This document shows, piece by piece, positions 1-5,505 of a stretch of 5,505 bases of DNA; positions within the stretch are counted from its first letter, which is position 1; each line of letters starts with the position of its first letter. Location of the stretch: assembly GCA_034722175.1 (NCBI GenBank), contig JAYENR010000227.1, positions 1 through 5,505 on the forward strand, read 5' to 3'. A program made the translations under genes and the position numbers. The DNA is from Thiomicrorhabdus sp034722175. GTDB taxonomy: Bacteria; Pseudomonadota; Gammaproteobacteria; Thiomicrospirales; Thiomicrospiraceae. The notes under the pieces were generated by a model, which saw only the letters and a list, made by a program, of their open reading frames with translations, did no database searches and was not told the origin of the DNA.

Positions 1-120
1 CATTACAACCATAAGCGCCCGCACAGCAAAAACGATTATATTGCTCCAGCAAAATTCGAGAAACTGCATCGCGAACGAGCTGAAGAAAAATCAAAAAATC
101 TAGGTACGAAAAAACGTTGA
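1..120 (+). CDS. IS3-family transposase (OrfB), C-terminal fragment
   Basis: Frame 1 is open from the first base to TGA at 118-120 and encodes 39 residues. It starts HYNHKRPHSKNDYIAPAKFE and then has a basic, lysine-rich tail. The YN-x-KRPH-S...P-x-xFE pattern is the hallmark of the extreme C-terminus of IS3-family OrfB transposases, just after the DDE integrase core. The catalytic D, D and E residues lie upstream, outside the window, so I cannot tell whether the element is intact. The gene converges on and overlaps the antisense frame of the GNAT gene. The fragment is too short to name the IS subgroup safely. Confidence 0.85.
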   Translation, partial: HYNHKRPHSKNDYIAPAKFEKLHRERAEEKSKNLGTKKR

Positions 121-127
121 CACTCCA
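1..127 (+). mobile_element. Right end of an IS3-family insertion sequence (partial)
   Basis: The segment holds the 3' end of an IS3-type transposase gene and a short tail. I place the outer boundary at 127 because the transposase stops at 120 and the next bases, CACTCCA, finish with the CA-3' expected of an IS3-family right end. Read inward, the end would be TGGAGTGTCAACG. At the same point the reading frame of the opposing acetyltransferase gene stops looking like its family. The left end, the first transposase frame and the target duplication lie outside the window, so the exact boundary is an inference and could shift by several bases. Confidence 0.65.
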
Positions 128-686
128 GTGAATCAAAATCTGATAAATGTTTGAAACCAACCTTCTCATAAAAACGGCTAGCTCCAAGTTTGTTTGTTTC
201 AACGATGACAGATTTAACACCATATTCTATACAATATTCTTTAAAACCAAACCACAACTTTTTTCCAATACCCTTTCTTTGATAATCCTTACTGACCACA
301 AATAGAACTATTTCATTTTTGCCATTTTCAACTACTGTTAATCGGTTCTTTTGGTGATTACTCAGTGCTTCAAGTAGCGTTTTTTTCTCTAAACTGGAAC
401 CTTTGATACTCATCAATCTTATGAAAAGATATAGCCTAAACAGTAGATTTTTGGCTGGTTTTTTTGCTCTTTCATTAAATCCATAGAAAAATCCCACAAC
501 CTGGCCTTGATTTTCTACTACCATTTTATAGTTGCTGCTCATAACAGCCCCTTTTGTGTATAAATACTTTGCAAAAGTAGATAAGCTTTCAGATGAGAAT
601 ATATAATCAAATCCCCAAGCCTGACTTACCAACTCTTCACATTGAACGTAATCACTTTTTTTATACTCTCTGAAAATGTCTTCCAT
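36..686 (-). CDS. GNAT-family N-acetyltransferase with IS-derived C-terminus
   Basis: The product is 216 residues and is predicted to transfer an acetyl group from acetyl-CoA to an unknown amine substrate in the cytoplasm. Features seen: an N-terminal EYKKSDYVQCEELV segment, a VVGFFYGF strand (63-70), the strand EIVLFVVSKDY (125-135) running into QRKGIG (136-141), which is the Q/R-x-x-G-x-G acetyl-CoA loop, and ASRFYEKVGF (169-178), the usual late GNAT motif. The start is ATG at 686, chosen because AGAGGA lies 6 nt upstream; a TTG at 716 has no such support. Residues 1-186 look native. From residue 187 on, about 30 residues are encoded by the antisense of the IS3 end and resemble nothing in the family, so the original C-terminus was probably cut off and replaced. 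Activity may or may not survive. The substrate cannot be told. Confidence 0.85.
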   Translation of the reverse strand: MEDIFREYKKSDYVQCEELVSQAWGFDYIFSSESLSTFAKYLYTKGAVMSSNYKMVVENQGQVVGFFYGFNERAKKPAKNLLFRLYLFIRLMSIKGSSLEKKTLLEALSNHQKNRLTVVENGKNEIVLFVVSKDYQRKGIGKKLWFGFKEYCIEYGVKSVIVETNKLGASRFYEKVGFKHLSDFDSLECQRFFVPRFFDFSSARSRCSFSNFAGAI

Positions 687-692
687 AAAAAA

Positions 693-698
693 TCCTCT
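693..698 (-). promoter_or_regulatory. Ribosome binding site of the GNAT gene
   Basis: AGAGGA on the - strand sits 6 nt before the ATG at 686. It decides this start over the in-frame TTG ten codons upstream. Confidence 0.7.
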
Positions 699-745
699 AA
701 AACATACATCACTCAATTTAAATCATCTTTATTTAATCTGAATTT

Positions 746-796
746 ACTAATCGAAACGCAACCACAGCTGTCCTCTTTTCTCATTCAACTAATCGA
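746..796. repeat. Pair of 9-bp direct repeats (ACTAATCGA)
   Basis: ACTAATCGA occurs at 746-754 and 788-796, with starts 42 nt apart, or about four helical turns. The pair lies between the membrane-protein gene and the GNAT gene, where a GNAT promoter would be expected. It could be a pair of regulator half-sites or chance in AT-rich DNA. I saw no convincing -35/-10 pair; the best, TTGCGT with a poor -10 17 nt later on the - strand, is weak. Confidence 0.25.
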
Positions 797-1183
797 TCAA
801 GCCAAAACAACGATAAGGCTGCACACTAGCAAAATAATCGTTACAGGTAACCAGAGTTGGCGCTCCTTTTTGCTCGGTGTAGTGACATGTAAAATCACTT
901 GAACTCCACTGAACAAGACAATTAGCCATCCAAACGATCTTAACAGCGCTTGATGCTCCTTGAGCACAAGTCCTGCCTGGATCATTACCACTAAAGAAAT
1001 TAGTATCCAAAAACAGATAATTGGCAGTGCAATAACTCGCATATAAATTGGCCATTGTCCTGGATACTTGCCCCCCATAGCTCTTTCACCTAGGGGGAAA
1101 CCCAAAGCCAATAACAAATGGAATACGATAATAATAGCCGTTGCAAAACTAAAAATGATGGCAGCAATTTCAACGGTATTCAT
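797..1183 (-). CDS. Small four-helix integral membrane protein, function unknown
   Basis: The 128-residue protein has four predicted membrane spans, at roughly 5-28, 49-74, 83-101 and 112-128, and no signal peptide beyond the first span. Polar loops carry PLGERAMGGKYPG (30-42), followed by the arginine of YMR (49), and TPSKKERQLWLP (102-113). I recognise this loop pattern (GG...PG...MR and TPS-x-x-ER-x-x-W-x-P) from small uncharacterised bacterial membrane proteins, but no function is known to me. I choose ATG at 1183, whose A is the last base of the TGA stop of the upstream SDR gene (TGATG). A GTG one codon earlier would give a 4-nt GTGA overlap instead. Either way the two genes are translationally coupled and probably work together. 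The strong hydrophobicity and conserved loops argue that it is a real gene. Confidence 0.8.
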   Translation of the reverse strand: MNTVEIAAIIFSFATAIIIVFHLLLALGFPLGERAMGGKYPGQWPIYMRVIALPIICFWILISLVVMIQAGLVLKEHQALLRSFGWLIVLFSGVQVILHVTTPSKKERQLWLPVTIILLVCSLIVVLA

Positions 1184-2043
1184 CACCTTTTCTCACTCTC
1201 ATTTTGTAAGTGTTCAAAGTGCTGTTTCAATGTATGCTTGCCATACTCTGGTGCAATCATATCCATCGCCATGACGGTCATGAAAAATTCAATAGGTCCG
1301 TAGACCTTACTACAAGTAAGCAACCGCACTGTTTTCAGGATTAACCATCTAACGCAATTCGGAATGTGGATGATTTTAGGAGTGTTTCCAACCACTTCAA
1401 ATGCCATTTCAGCCATTTCGTTGTGAGTAACGGTTTGAGGACCACCCACCTCCAATTCCTTTTCGGATCTTCCAATTGCCTTAAGGCAAAATTCCGCAAG
1501 ATCTTTCCCGTGAATCGGGTTCGATTTAAATTCACCGTCTCCAAAAAGATACACCTTTCCTTTTTTGGCCATATTATAAAAATCGCTCAGGTCAGAAAAA
1601 AAGCCATTAGGACGAATAACACAATATTCAATACCAGACTCTTCCAATTTTTCAACAAAACGTTCTTTAGCATCACAAATTTTTAAATGACGAAGTCGTT
1701 TTCCATTTAACACTGAAACATAGATAAATTTTTTAACTCCACTTTTTAATGCTTCGTTCAATAAATTGAGATTCGCTTGATAGTCTACATCCATGTAGGT
1801 TAATCCCTCTTTTTGCCTAGTAATCCCCACTGTTGAAATCACGGCATCGATTTCCTCACAGCAATTTTCTAGCGTTGTTGGATTAGTCAGTTCAGCTTTT
1901 ATAATTCTGGTAGGGTCTATGCCTTTTTTAATCAGCGTATCGGGGTTTCTGACAATCACTTTATAGTTAAATAATTGAGATTGAAGTCGATCGGTAATAT
2001 AGGTTCCTAAATAACCCGTAGCACCGGCAAGTAGTATATTCAT
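1183..2043 (-). CDS. Atypical SDR / NmrA-like NAD(P)-binding protein
   Basis: This 286-residue cytoplasmic protein has a Rossmann fold. GATGYLG (7-13) is the G-x-x-G-x-x-G dinucleotide loop. VIVRN (29-33) ends strand 2 with an arginine that would favour NADP(H). DAVISTVGITRQ (66-77), KKFIYVSVLNG (104-114), CVIRPNGFF (141-149) and NPIHGKDLAEF (175-185) match the COG0702/YbjT-like atypical SDR layout. The classical YxxxK catalytic pair is not seen: the usual site reads CDAKERF (123-129), keeping only the lysine at 126. This is common in atypical SDRs that act as reductases, sensors or assembly factors. The ATG at 2043 has GGAG 7 nt upstream. The stop overlaps the start of the membrane-protein gene. 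A hydrophobic patch (WLILKTVRLL, 233-242) could touch the membrane. The substrate is unknown. Confidence 0.85.
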   Translation of the reverse strand: MNILLAGATGYLGTYITDRLQSQLFNYKVIVRNPDTLIKKGIDPTRIIKAELTNPTTLENCCEEIDAVISTVGITRQKEGLTYMDVDYQANLNLLNEALKSGVKKFIYVSVLNGKRLRHLKICDAKERFVEKLEESGIEYCVIRPNGFFSDLSDFYNMAKKGKVYLFGDGEFKSNPIHGKDLAEFCLKAIGRSEKELEVGGPQTVTHNEMAEMAFEVVGNTPKIIHIPNCVRWLILKTVRLLTCSKVYGPIEFFMTVMAMDMIAPEYGKHTLKQHFEHLQNESEKR

Positions 2044-2109
2044 GCTATTTCTCCGAATATTATCTATTTTTGGCTTGTTAAAGGAGTCTTAAACTATGAC
2101 AATTAAATA

Positions 2110-2144
2110 AGCTTTATCAGTGATGTTTTTTTACTGTATAAGCT
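2110..2144 (-). terminator. Imperfect inverted repeat at the end of the S41 gene, possible terminator
   Basis: On the + strand, AGCTT and CAGT (2110-2121) pair with ACTG and AAGCT (2133-2144) around an 11-nt loop, with a 3-nt symmetrical mismatch inside the stem. One arm overlaps the last codons and the TAA stop of the peptidase gene. On the - strand the stem is followed by TTATTTAATT, a broken T-run. It may attenuate read-through into the SDR gene, but the stem is GC-poor and interrupted, so it is weak as a terminator. Confidence 0.35.
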
Positions 2145-3543
2145 GTAATGCCAGTTCAATTGCTGGGTTTTTACCTGAGTTGATTGCCTCTATGGAAAAA
2201 GTTAAAACTTCTTGTTCGGGCTCTATGCCTATAGATTCAAAAGACTGGCCATTGATATCTTGATAGACTTCATTTGCCATCCAGATACCCCAGCCATTAG
2301 GTAGCTCTTTTTCCAAAACGTCTGATAACATTCCCGAAGTACTTTCGCCAATCTGAGTCACCTGTGGAAGAGACTTCATAGCTAAGGTAAATATTTCTGC
2401 CGCACTGGCGGTGGCCCCTCCGGTAATCAGTATCACTGGGTTGAGGTAAGGTGAGTCAGTAGCAGGCTCAACCCATGCCTGCTGATGATTAAATTCGCCA
2501 TAAGCAGTTCTGGCAAACTTTGAACCAAACTGCTGTCTATTTGAAAGAAAGTAAGCCACCATTCTGAGTGCGACTTCATCCATACCACCGGAATTGTTTC
2601 TAATATCCACAACCATTGCATGAGTTGAAGAAAACTGGTCTAGAAACTCTGGAAAGACTTGATCGACAACGTCAAGATTAGACTTTAAATCCAAACCATC
2701 CTCAACAGTACTTAAAAAAGCCATATTAGAAATAGATAGGTAGCCAACTTGGCCGTCATTAATAGTTGCCGCAATAAAGCTTGGCCCATAAGTTCCATCA
2801 ATTAATTCAACTGATCCATCATCAAAGTAAGCAGATAAATTATGTGTATATTTATCAGATAGATGGTTAGCGTACTCTTGAATATCCGTATACTCCGTTT
2901 GCTGTTCAAAACTTTCTTCAATAACACGGTTGGCACCTCGAGGCTTCACTGGACGAAAGTTCTGAGTTTCAGCAGTTAGCATAACGTGGCCATCATCAAT
3001 GCCTGCTAAAGCATCGCTAAGCGCAGAGAACAGAGCCTGATCACTCATTTCAGGAGAAGTCGTTTCAAGAAGACTATTGGATTTTTCTGACCATGAAACA
3101 CCTCTTTCATTAAAAAATGCATAATAATCATCAAAACTCTGAATGAAATGTTCGACGGTAGTTTCAGGAGAAGGTCCTGATAAAAGGTTCTGAGAATGAC
3201 AGCCTTCTGGCAACTGCGTTATTTTTGTAAAGCTCGTATTAAAAACTTGCGATTCAGATGACTTAAAAATAAGCTTGTCGTCACTTTCTAACGCAGGCAC
3301 TCCAAAAGAATCAAACAACTCATCTGTGCTTCCTTGGTCAACTTTTAGACAGGTTGATACTGTATATTGATATAGCGTCGCTGTAGAATTTGAGATTTCG
3401 ATAAGCTCTCCATAGCCTTTTCGATCCCATACTCCACTATAGTTTGACTCAGTTACGTCATTAGATTCATTGTCTGAACCGCCTTCACAGCCAAATAATG
3501 TCAGCGTTGCAACCAACCCCGCAAATAAAATGTTATGTTTCAT
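2131..3543 (-). CDS. S41-family peptidase, predicted secreted lipoprotein
   Basis: This 470-residue protein starts with a short lipoprotein signal: MKHN, a hydrophobic stretch, then the lipobox LFGC with Cys19 as the lipidated residue. Glu at +2 does not match the Asp inner-membrane retention signal, so outer-membrane anchoring is likely. A domain with GVWDRKGYGELIEI follows (about 37-50), then a helical region ending in IDDGHVML (182-189), then the S41 core. In the core, MVVDIRNNSGG (310-320) is the typical core strand and GGATASAAE (375-383) holds the nucleophile Ser380. GESTSGMLSDVLEKELPNGW (399-418) aligns with the Tsp lysine region, but the lysine position is Met405. His186 in DGH suggests a tricorn/IRBP-like Ser-His type of active site. 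No PDZ domain is evident. ATG at 3543 is chosen because GGAGG lies 5 nt upstream; a GTG at 3555 is unsupported. The substrate is unknown. Confidence 0.88.
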   Translation of the reverse strand: MKHNILFAGLVATLTLFGCEGGSDNESNDVTESNYSGVWDRKGYGELIEISNSTATLYQYTVSTCLKVDQGSTDELFDSFGVPALESDDKLIFKSSESQVFNTSFTKITQLPEGCHSQNLLSGPSPETTVEHFIQSFDDYYAFFNERGVSWSEKSNSLLETTSPEMSDQALFSALSDALAGIDDGHVMLTAETQNFRPVKPRGANRVIEESFEQQTEYTDIQEYANHLSDKYTHNLSAYFDDGSVELIDGTYGPSFIAATINDGQVGYLSISNMAFLSTVEDGLDLKSNLDVVDQVFPEFLDQFSSTHAMVVDIRNNSGGMDEVALRMVAYFLSNRQQFGSKFARTAYGEFNHQQAWVEPATDSPYLNPVILITGGATASAAEIFTLAMKSLPQVTQIGESTSGMLSDVLEKELPNGWGIWMANEVYQDINGQSFESIGIEPEQEVLTFSIEAINSGKNPAIELALQLIQ

Positions 3544-3548
3544 AACAA

Positions 3549-3553
3549 CCTCC
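3549..3553 (-). promoter_or_regulatory. Ribosome binding site of the S41 peptidase gene
   Basis: A perfect GGAGG on the - strand lies 5 nt before ATG 3543. It excludes the in-frame GTG at 3555, which would lie upstream of this site and have none of its own. Confidence 0.8.
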
Positions 3554-3585
3554 ACAATTCGAAAAAAATGTTTTGCCCTTCAGAG

Positions 3586-3614
3586 GTTATAATCCGTATT
3601 TAGATGGGATGAGA
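3586..3614 (-). promoter_or_regulatory. Candidate promoter of the S41 peptidase gene
   Basis: On the - strand a -10-like TATAAC (3586-3591) lies 17 nt downstream of a poor -35, TCTCAT (3609-3614). Transcription would start near 3579 and give a leader of about 36 nt. The weak -35 coincides with the MalT-box-like octamer, which would fit an activator-dependent promoter. This is read by eye only. Confidence 0.35.
3606..3613 (+). promoter_or_regulatory. MalT-box-like octamer GGGATGAG
   Basis: GGGATGAG is close to the known E. coli MalT box, about GGGGA(T/G)GAGG, and matches it at 8 of 10 positions when the flanking bases are included. It sits in the intergenic region next to a MalT-family regulator gene and over the candidate -35 of the divergent peptidase gene. 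Only one copy is obvious, whereas MalT-controlled promoters usually carry several. This regulator may also use a different site. Confidence 0.3.
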
Positions 3615-3615
3615 C

Positions 3616-3633
3616 ATCACCACATCTGGTGAT
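3616..3633. promoter_or_regulatory. Perfect palindrome, candidate operator
   Basis: ATCACCA (3616-3622) and TGGTGAT (3627-3633) form an exact 7+7 inverted repeat around CATC. A second dyad, GTGA-N8-TCAC (3629-3644), shares one arm, so three related half-sites cluster within about 30 bp. The position, centred 80-90 nt from each divergent gene start, suits an operator for either or both genes. As RNA the hairpin lacks a T-run, so it is not a terminator. Confidence 0.4.
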
Positions 3634-3658
3634 TTTGTGGTCACATGAAAATAGCAAC

Positions 3659-3688
3659 TTGGTTATATATATGTAAAATAGCTTATAT
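3659..3688 (+). promoter_or_regulatory. Weak candidate promoter of the LAL regulator gene
   Basis: TTGGTT (3659-3664) and TTATAT (3683-3688) are spaced 18 nt within a very AT-rich stretch of alternating TA steps. Transcription would start about 20 nt before the GTG start. The repeated TATATA permits several registers, so the exact hexamers are uncertain. Confidence 0.25.
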
Positions 3689-3698
3689 ATTAGTTTGT

Positions 3699-3716
3699 AG
3701 GACACCTATGTCGTGA
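3699..3716 (+). promoter_or_regulatory. Start region of the LAL gene: RBS, two-codon ORF and nested GTG
   Basis: AGGA (3699-3702) is ideally spaced (5 nt) for an ATG at 3708, but that ATG reads ATG-TCG-TGA and stops at once. The LAL frame opens with GTG 3713, which overlaps this TGA. Translation could start directly at GTG or by restart after the two-codon ORF. Alternatively a single base was lost between ATG and GTG. Confidence 0.4.
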
Positions 3717-5505
3717 AGACGCTGATCAAAACAAAGTTCTTTTTACCTTTATCAAACCCGCAGCATATTTATCGTTCTGAGCTAATCGAACGTTTTGTTC
3801 AAGGTTTAAATCGAAGATTAGTAGTCGTTTCTGCGCCTGCTGGATCTGGAAAAAGTGCTTTAGTCAGCTCAGCAATAAGAAAATACGAAAACGATTGTTG
3901 TTGGATATCACTCGATGAACAAGATGCTGACCCAAAACTATTTCTCAAACTATTGTTAACTGGCTTACAAACCAAACGACCAGAATTTGGTTTAAGCACG
4001 GCAGAAATATTAAAATCTTCCTCCACTATCTCAACAGATCAAATAATCACCAGTTTTGTAAATGAACTTTCGGAAGTTCAAGAAAAAACCTTCCTCGTTC
4101 TTGACGATTTTCATTGCCTCGATTCAACTGAAATCGATGATGCCATCTCGTTTATCATTGAACATAAACCACCTAGCCTAGTGCTAGTTCTTGTCACGCG
4201 AGAAGATCCCAGCATCCCATTAGCCAGACTAAGAGCCAGTGGAGAGCTGCTTGAATTTAGGGCTGCCGATTTACGGTTTACGGAACAGGATGTCACCGAA
4301 CTCTACCTAGATAAACTTCGACTGGGGCTATCTGAAAATCAGATTCATTCAATCGCGCAAAGAACTGAAGGCTGGATAGCCGGATTACAGCTGGCTGCTC
4401 TATCCATTCAGAGTTCGAAGAATGTAGAAAACTTTATAGGTGAGTTTTCTGGTAATCACCGTTTTATACTTGACTACTTAATCGAAGAGGTAATTCAGCA
4501 ACTTGACACAGAAACCAAAAACTTCATTTTCACTAGTGCAACACTTCCAAGGTTCTCTGCTGAATTGTGCAATGAGCTATTACGGACATCGAATAGTAAA
4601 GGCATAATTCAACACCTTAACCGACAAAACCTCTTTATCATCGCTCTAGATGACCAAGGCCTGTGGTATCGGTTTCATCACTTATTTTCTGAAGCCCTGA
4701 ACAATCATTCCTCCATAAATAAAGATAAAAGGTCTGAAATCTGTGCGGCAGCCAGCAAATGGTTTTTCGAACACGGATTTTTTATTGAGTGCATCAACTT
4801 GGCTCTAGATGCTAGGGCTTATTCAGAAGCTATTTTATACTTAGAAAAGATTTGGCCAGACTTTAGAGCGCTTTCTAATGATGCACAATTAATAAACTGG
4901 CTGAAAGATATCCCTGACGTAGACATTCAAAAAAGTCCGTTAATCAGTACGCACTATGCGATTGCTTTGTTATCTTATGACTTTGAAAAGGCAAATATTT
5001 GGCTCGTTAATTCGGAAAGAGCCATCTCTGTAACCCCTTCAAACAACCACTTAGAGGGTCAAACTTTAAAAGGCTATATTGAAGTTGGTAAGTCTTATCG
5101 CTCAATAGCTCAAGGCCAAATCGAAAAAGTGTTTGAGCATACACAAAAAGCTCTAGAGTTTTTAGATAGCGAAGAACATGTCATGAGAGCTGCCGCTGAG
5201 ATTCTGCGTGGACTAATGCATTGGCACTCAGGAGAACTCGATGCGGCCGACATGTCTATCAGCAATGGTTACAAACAACTCAAGCTCACTTACGACTATG
5301 GTGCAATTCTAAGTGCTGCTTATTTATTGGCAAATATCAGAATAGTTCAAGGCTTCAGAGATGAAGCTATGTCTATATGCCAAAAGAACATCAATATCGC
5401 TGAGCGAATTGATTTTAAACCTCAGGGCTATGCAGATCTTTACGTCACACTCGCGTGGTTAGAAATCGGGAAAAATAATTTTGATTTAGCTAAGTCCTAT
5501 TTAGC
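3713..5505 (+). CDS. LAL-family (MalT-like) ATP-dependent transcriptional regulator, C-terminus outside the window
   Basis: The frame is open from GTG 3713 to the window edge, 597 codons without a stop. The start TLIKTKFFLPLSNPQHIYRSELIERF is typical of LAL regulators. SAPAGSGKSAL (40-50) is the Walker A loop with Lys47; CWISLDEQDADP (63-74) is the MalT-type strand and loop; TFLVLDDFHCL (126-136) is Walker B with Asp131/Asp132. VTREDPSIPLARLRASGEL (161-179), GWIAGLQLAALS (220-231) and WYRFHHLFSEAL (318-329) complete the STAND ATPase and winged-helix part. From about residue 390 on there are helical, TPR-like repeats. Family members are near 900 residues, so about 300, including the LuxR helix-turn-helix, are missing only because the window ends. 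These proteins bind ATP and an inducer, oligomerise and activate transcription. The inducer is unknown. GTG 3713 is the first possible start after an in-frame TAG at 3698. AGGA lies 10 nt upstream, a little far. Confidence 0.9.
   Translation, partial: MKTLIKTKFFLPLSNPQHIYRSELIERFVQGLNRRLVVVSAPAGSGKSALVSSAIRKYENDCCWISLDEQDADPKLFLKLLLTGLQTKRPEFGLSTAEILKSSSTISTDQIITSFVNELSEVQEKTFLVLDDFHCLDSTEIDDAISFIIEHKPPSLVLVLVTREDPSIPLARLRASGELLEFRAADLRFTEQDVTELYLDKLRLGLSENQIHSIAQRTEGWIAGLQLAALSIQSSKNVENFIGEFSGNHRFILDYLIEEVIQQLDTETKNFIFTSATLPRFSAELCNELLRTSNSKGIIQHLNRQNLFIIALDDQGLWYRFHHLFSEALNNHSSINKDKRSEICAAASKWFFEHGFFIECINLALDARAYSEAILYLEKIWPDFRALSNDAQLINWLKDIPDVDIQKSPLISTHYAIALLSYDFEKANIWLVNSERAISVTPSNNHLEGQTLKGYIEVGKSYRSIAQGQIEKVFEHTQKALEFLDSEEHVMRAAAEILRGLMHWHSGELDAADMSISNGYKQLKLTYDYGAILSAAYLLANIRIVQGFRDEAMSICQKNINIAERIDFKPQGYADLYVTLAWLEIGKNNFDLAKSYL

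Noticed and set aside
764..771. ACAGCTGT palindrome
   Set aside because: An 8-bp palindrome is expected by chance in a window this size and is not tied to any promoter.
642..902. 86-residue open frame on the + strand across the GNAT start and the gap beyond
   Set aside because: It has no family resemblance or good ribosome site and lies antisense to two supported genes.
789..1055. 88-residue - strand frame inside the membrane-protein gene
   Set aside because: It is a shifted-frame shadow, cysteine-rich with no domain logic, while the other frame has conserved loops and clear membrane spans.
3588..3593. Perfect TATAAT on the + strand
   Set aside because: There is no -35 at suitable spacing and it would give a leader of over 110 nt; the same bases serve better as the - strand -10 of the peptidase gene.
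3629..3645. CRP-like site (GTGA...TCAC)
   Set aside because: The half-sites are 8 nt apart, not the 6 nt that CRP requires.
3799..4296. Two short - strand frames opposite the LAL gene
   Set aside because: They are low-complexity, serine-rich antisense shadows of a strong P-loop ATPase coding region.
1..5505. CRISPR arrays, tRNA/rRNA genes, riboswitches, replication origin
   Set aside because: I saw no regularly spaced repeats, cloverleaf or rRNA-like sequence, and the gaps are short (under 170 nt).

Overview
The window reads as an AT-rich gammaproteobacterial chromosome segment, possibly marine. This is inferred from base composition, strong GGAG-type ribosome sites, a lipoprotein signal ending LFGC, and a MalT/LuxR-type (LAL) regulator. 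No gene here fixes the genus.

Region by region: positions 1-127 are the right end of an IS3-family insertion sequence, carrying the last 39 codons of its transposase on the + strand. The next four genes all lie on the - strand. The IS end appears to have landed inside the 3' end of a GNAT acetyltransferase gene (36-686), whose frame continues antisense through the IS and stops there, giving a chimeric C-terminus. Upstream of it lie a small four-helix membrane protein (797-1183) and an NAD(P)-binding atypical SDR protein (1183-2043). These two overlap at stop and start and are almost certainly co-translated. Next is an S41-family peptidase predicted to be a secreted lipoprotein (2131-3543).

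A 169-nt intergenic region (3544-3712) separates this peptidase from a divergent + strand gene. That gene begins with GTG at 3713 and stays open to the window edge. It is a large LAL-family ATP-dependent transcriptional regulator: a STAND P-loop ATPase followed by a MalT-like helical-repeat region. About a third of it, including the expected LuxR DNA-binding domain, lies beyond the window.

The most informative part is the divergent intergenic region. It holds an exact 7+7 palindrome, a MalT-box-like octamer and candidate promoters in both directions. The simplest reading is that the LAL regulator controls itself, the lipoprotein peptidase, or both. Nothing proves a new system. The peptidase/LAL pair and the IS-modified acetyltransferase are the two points most worth following.
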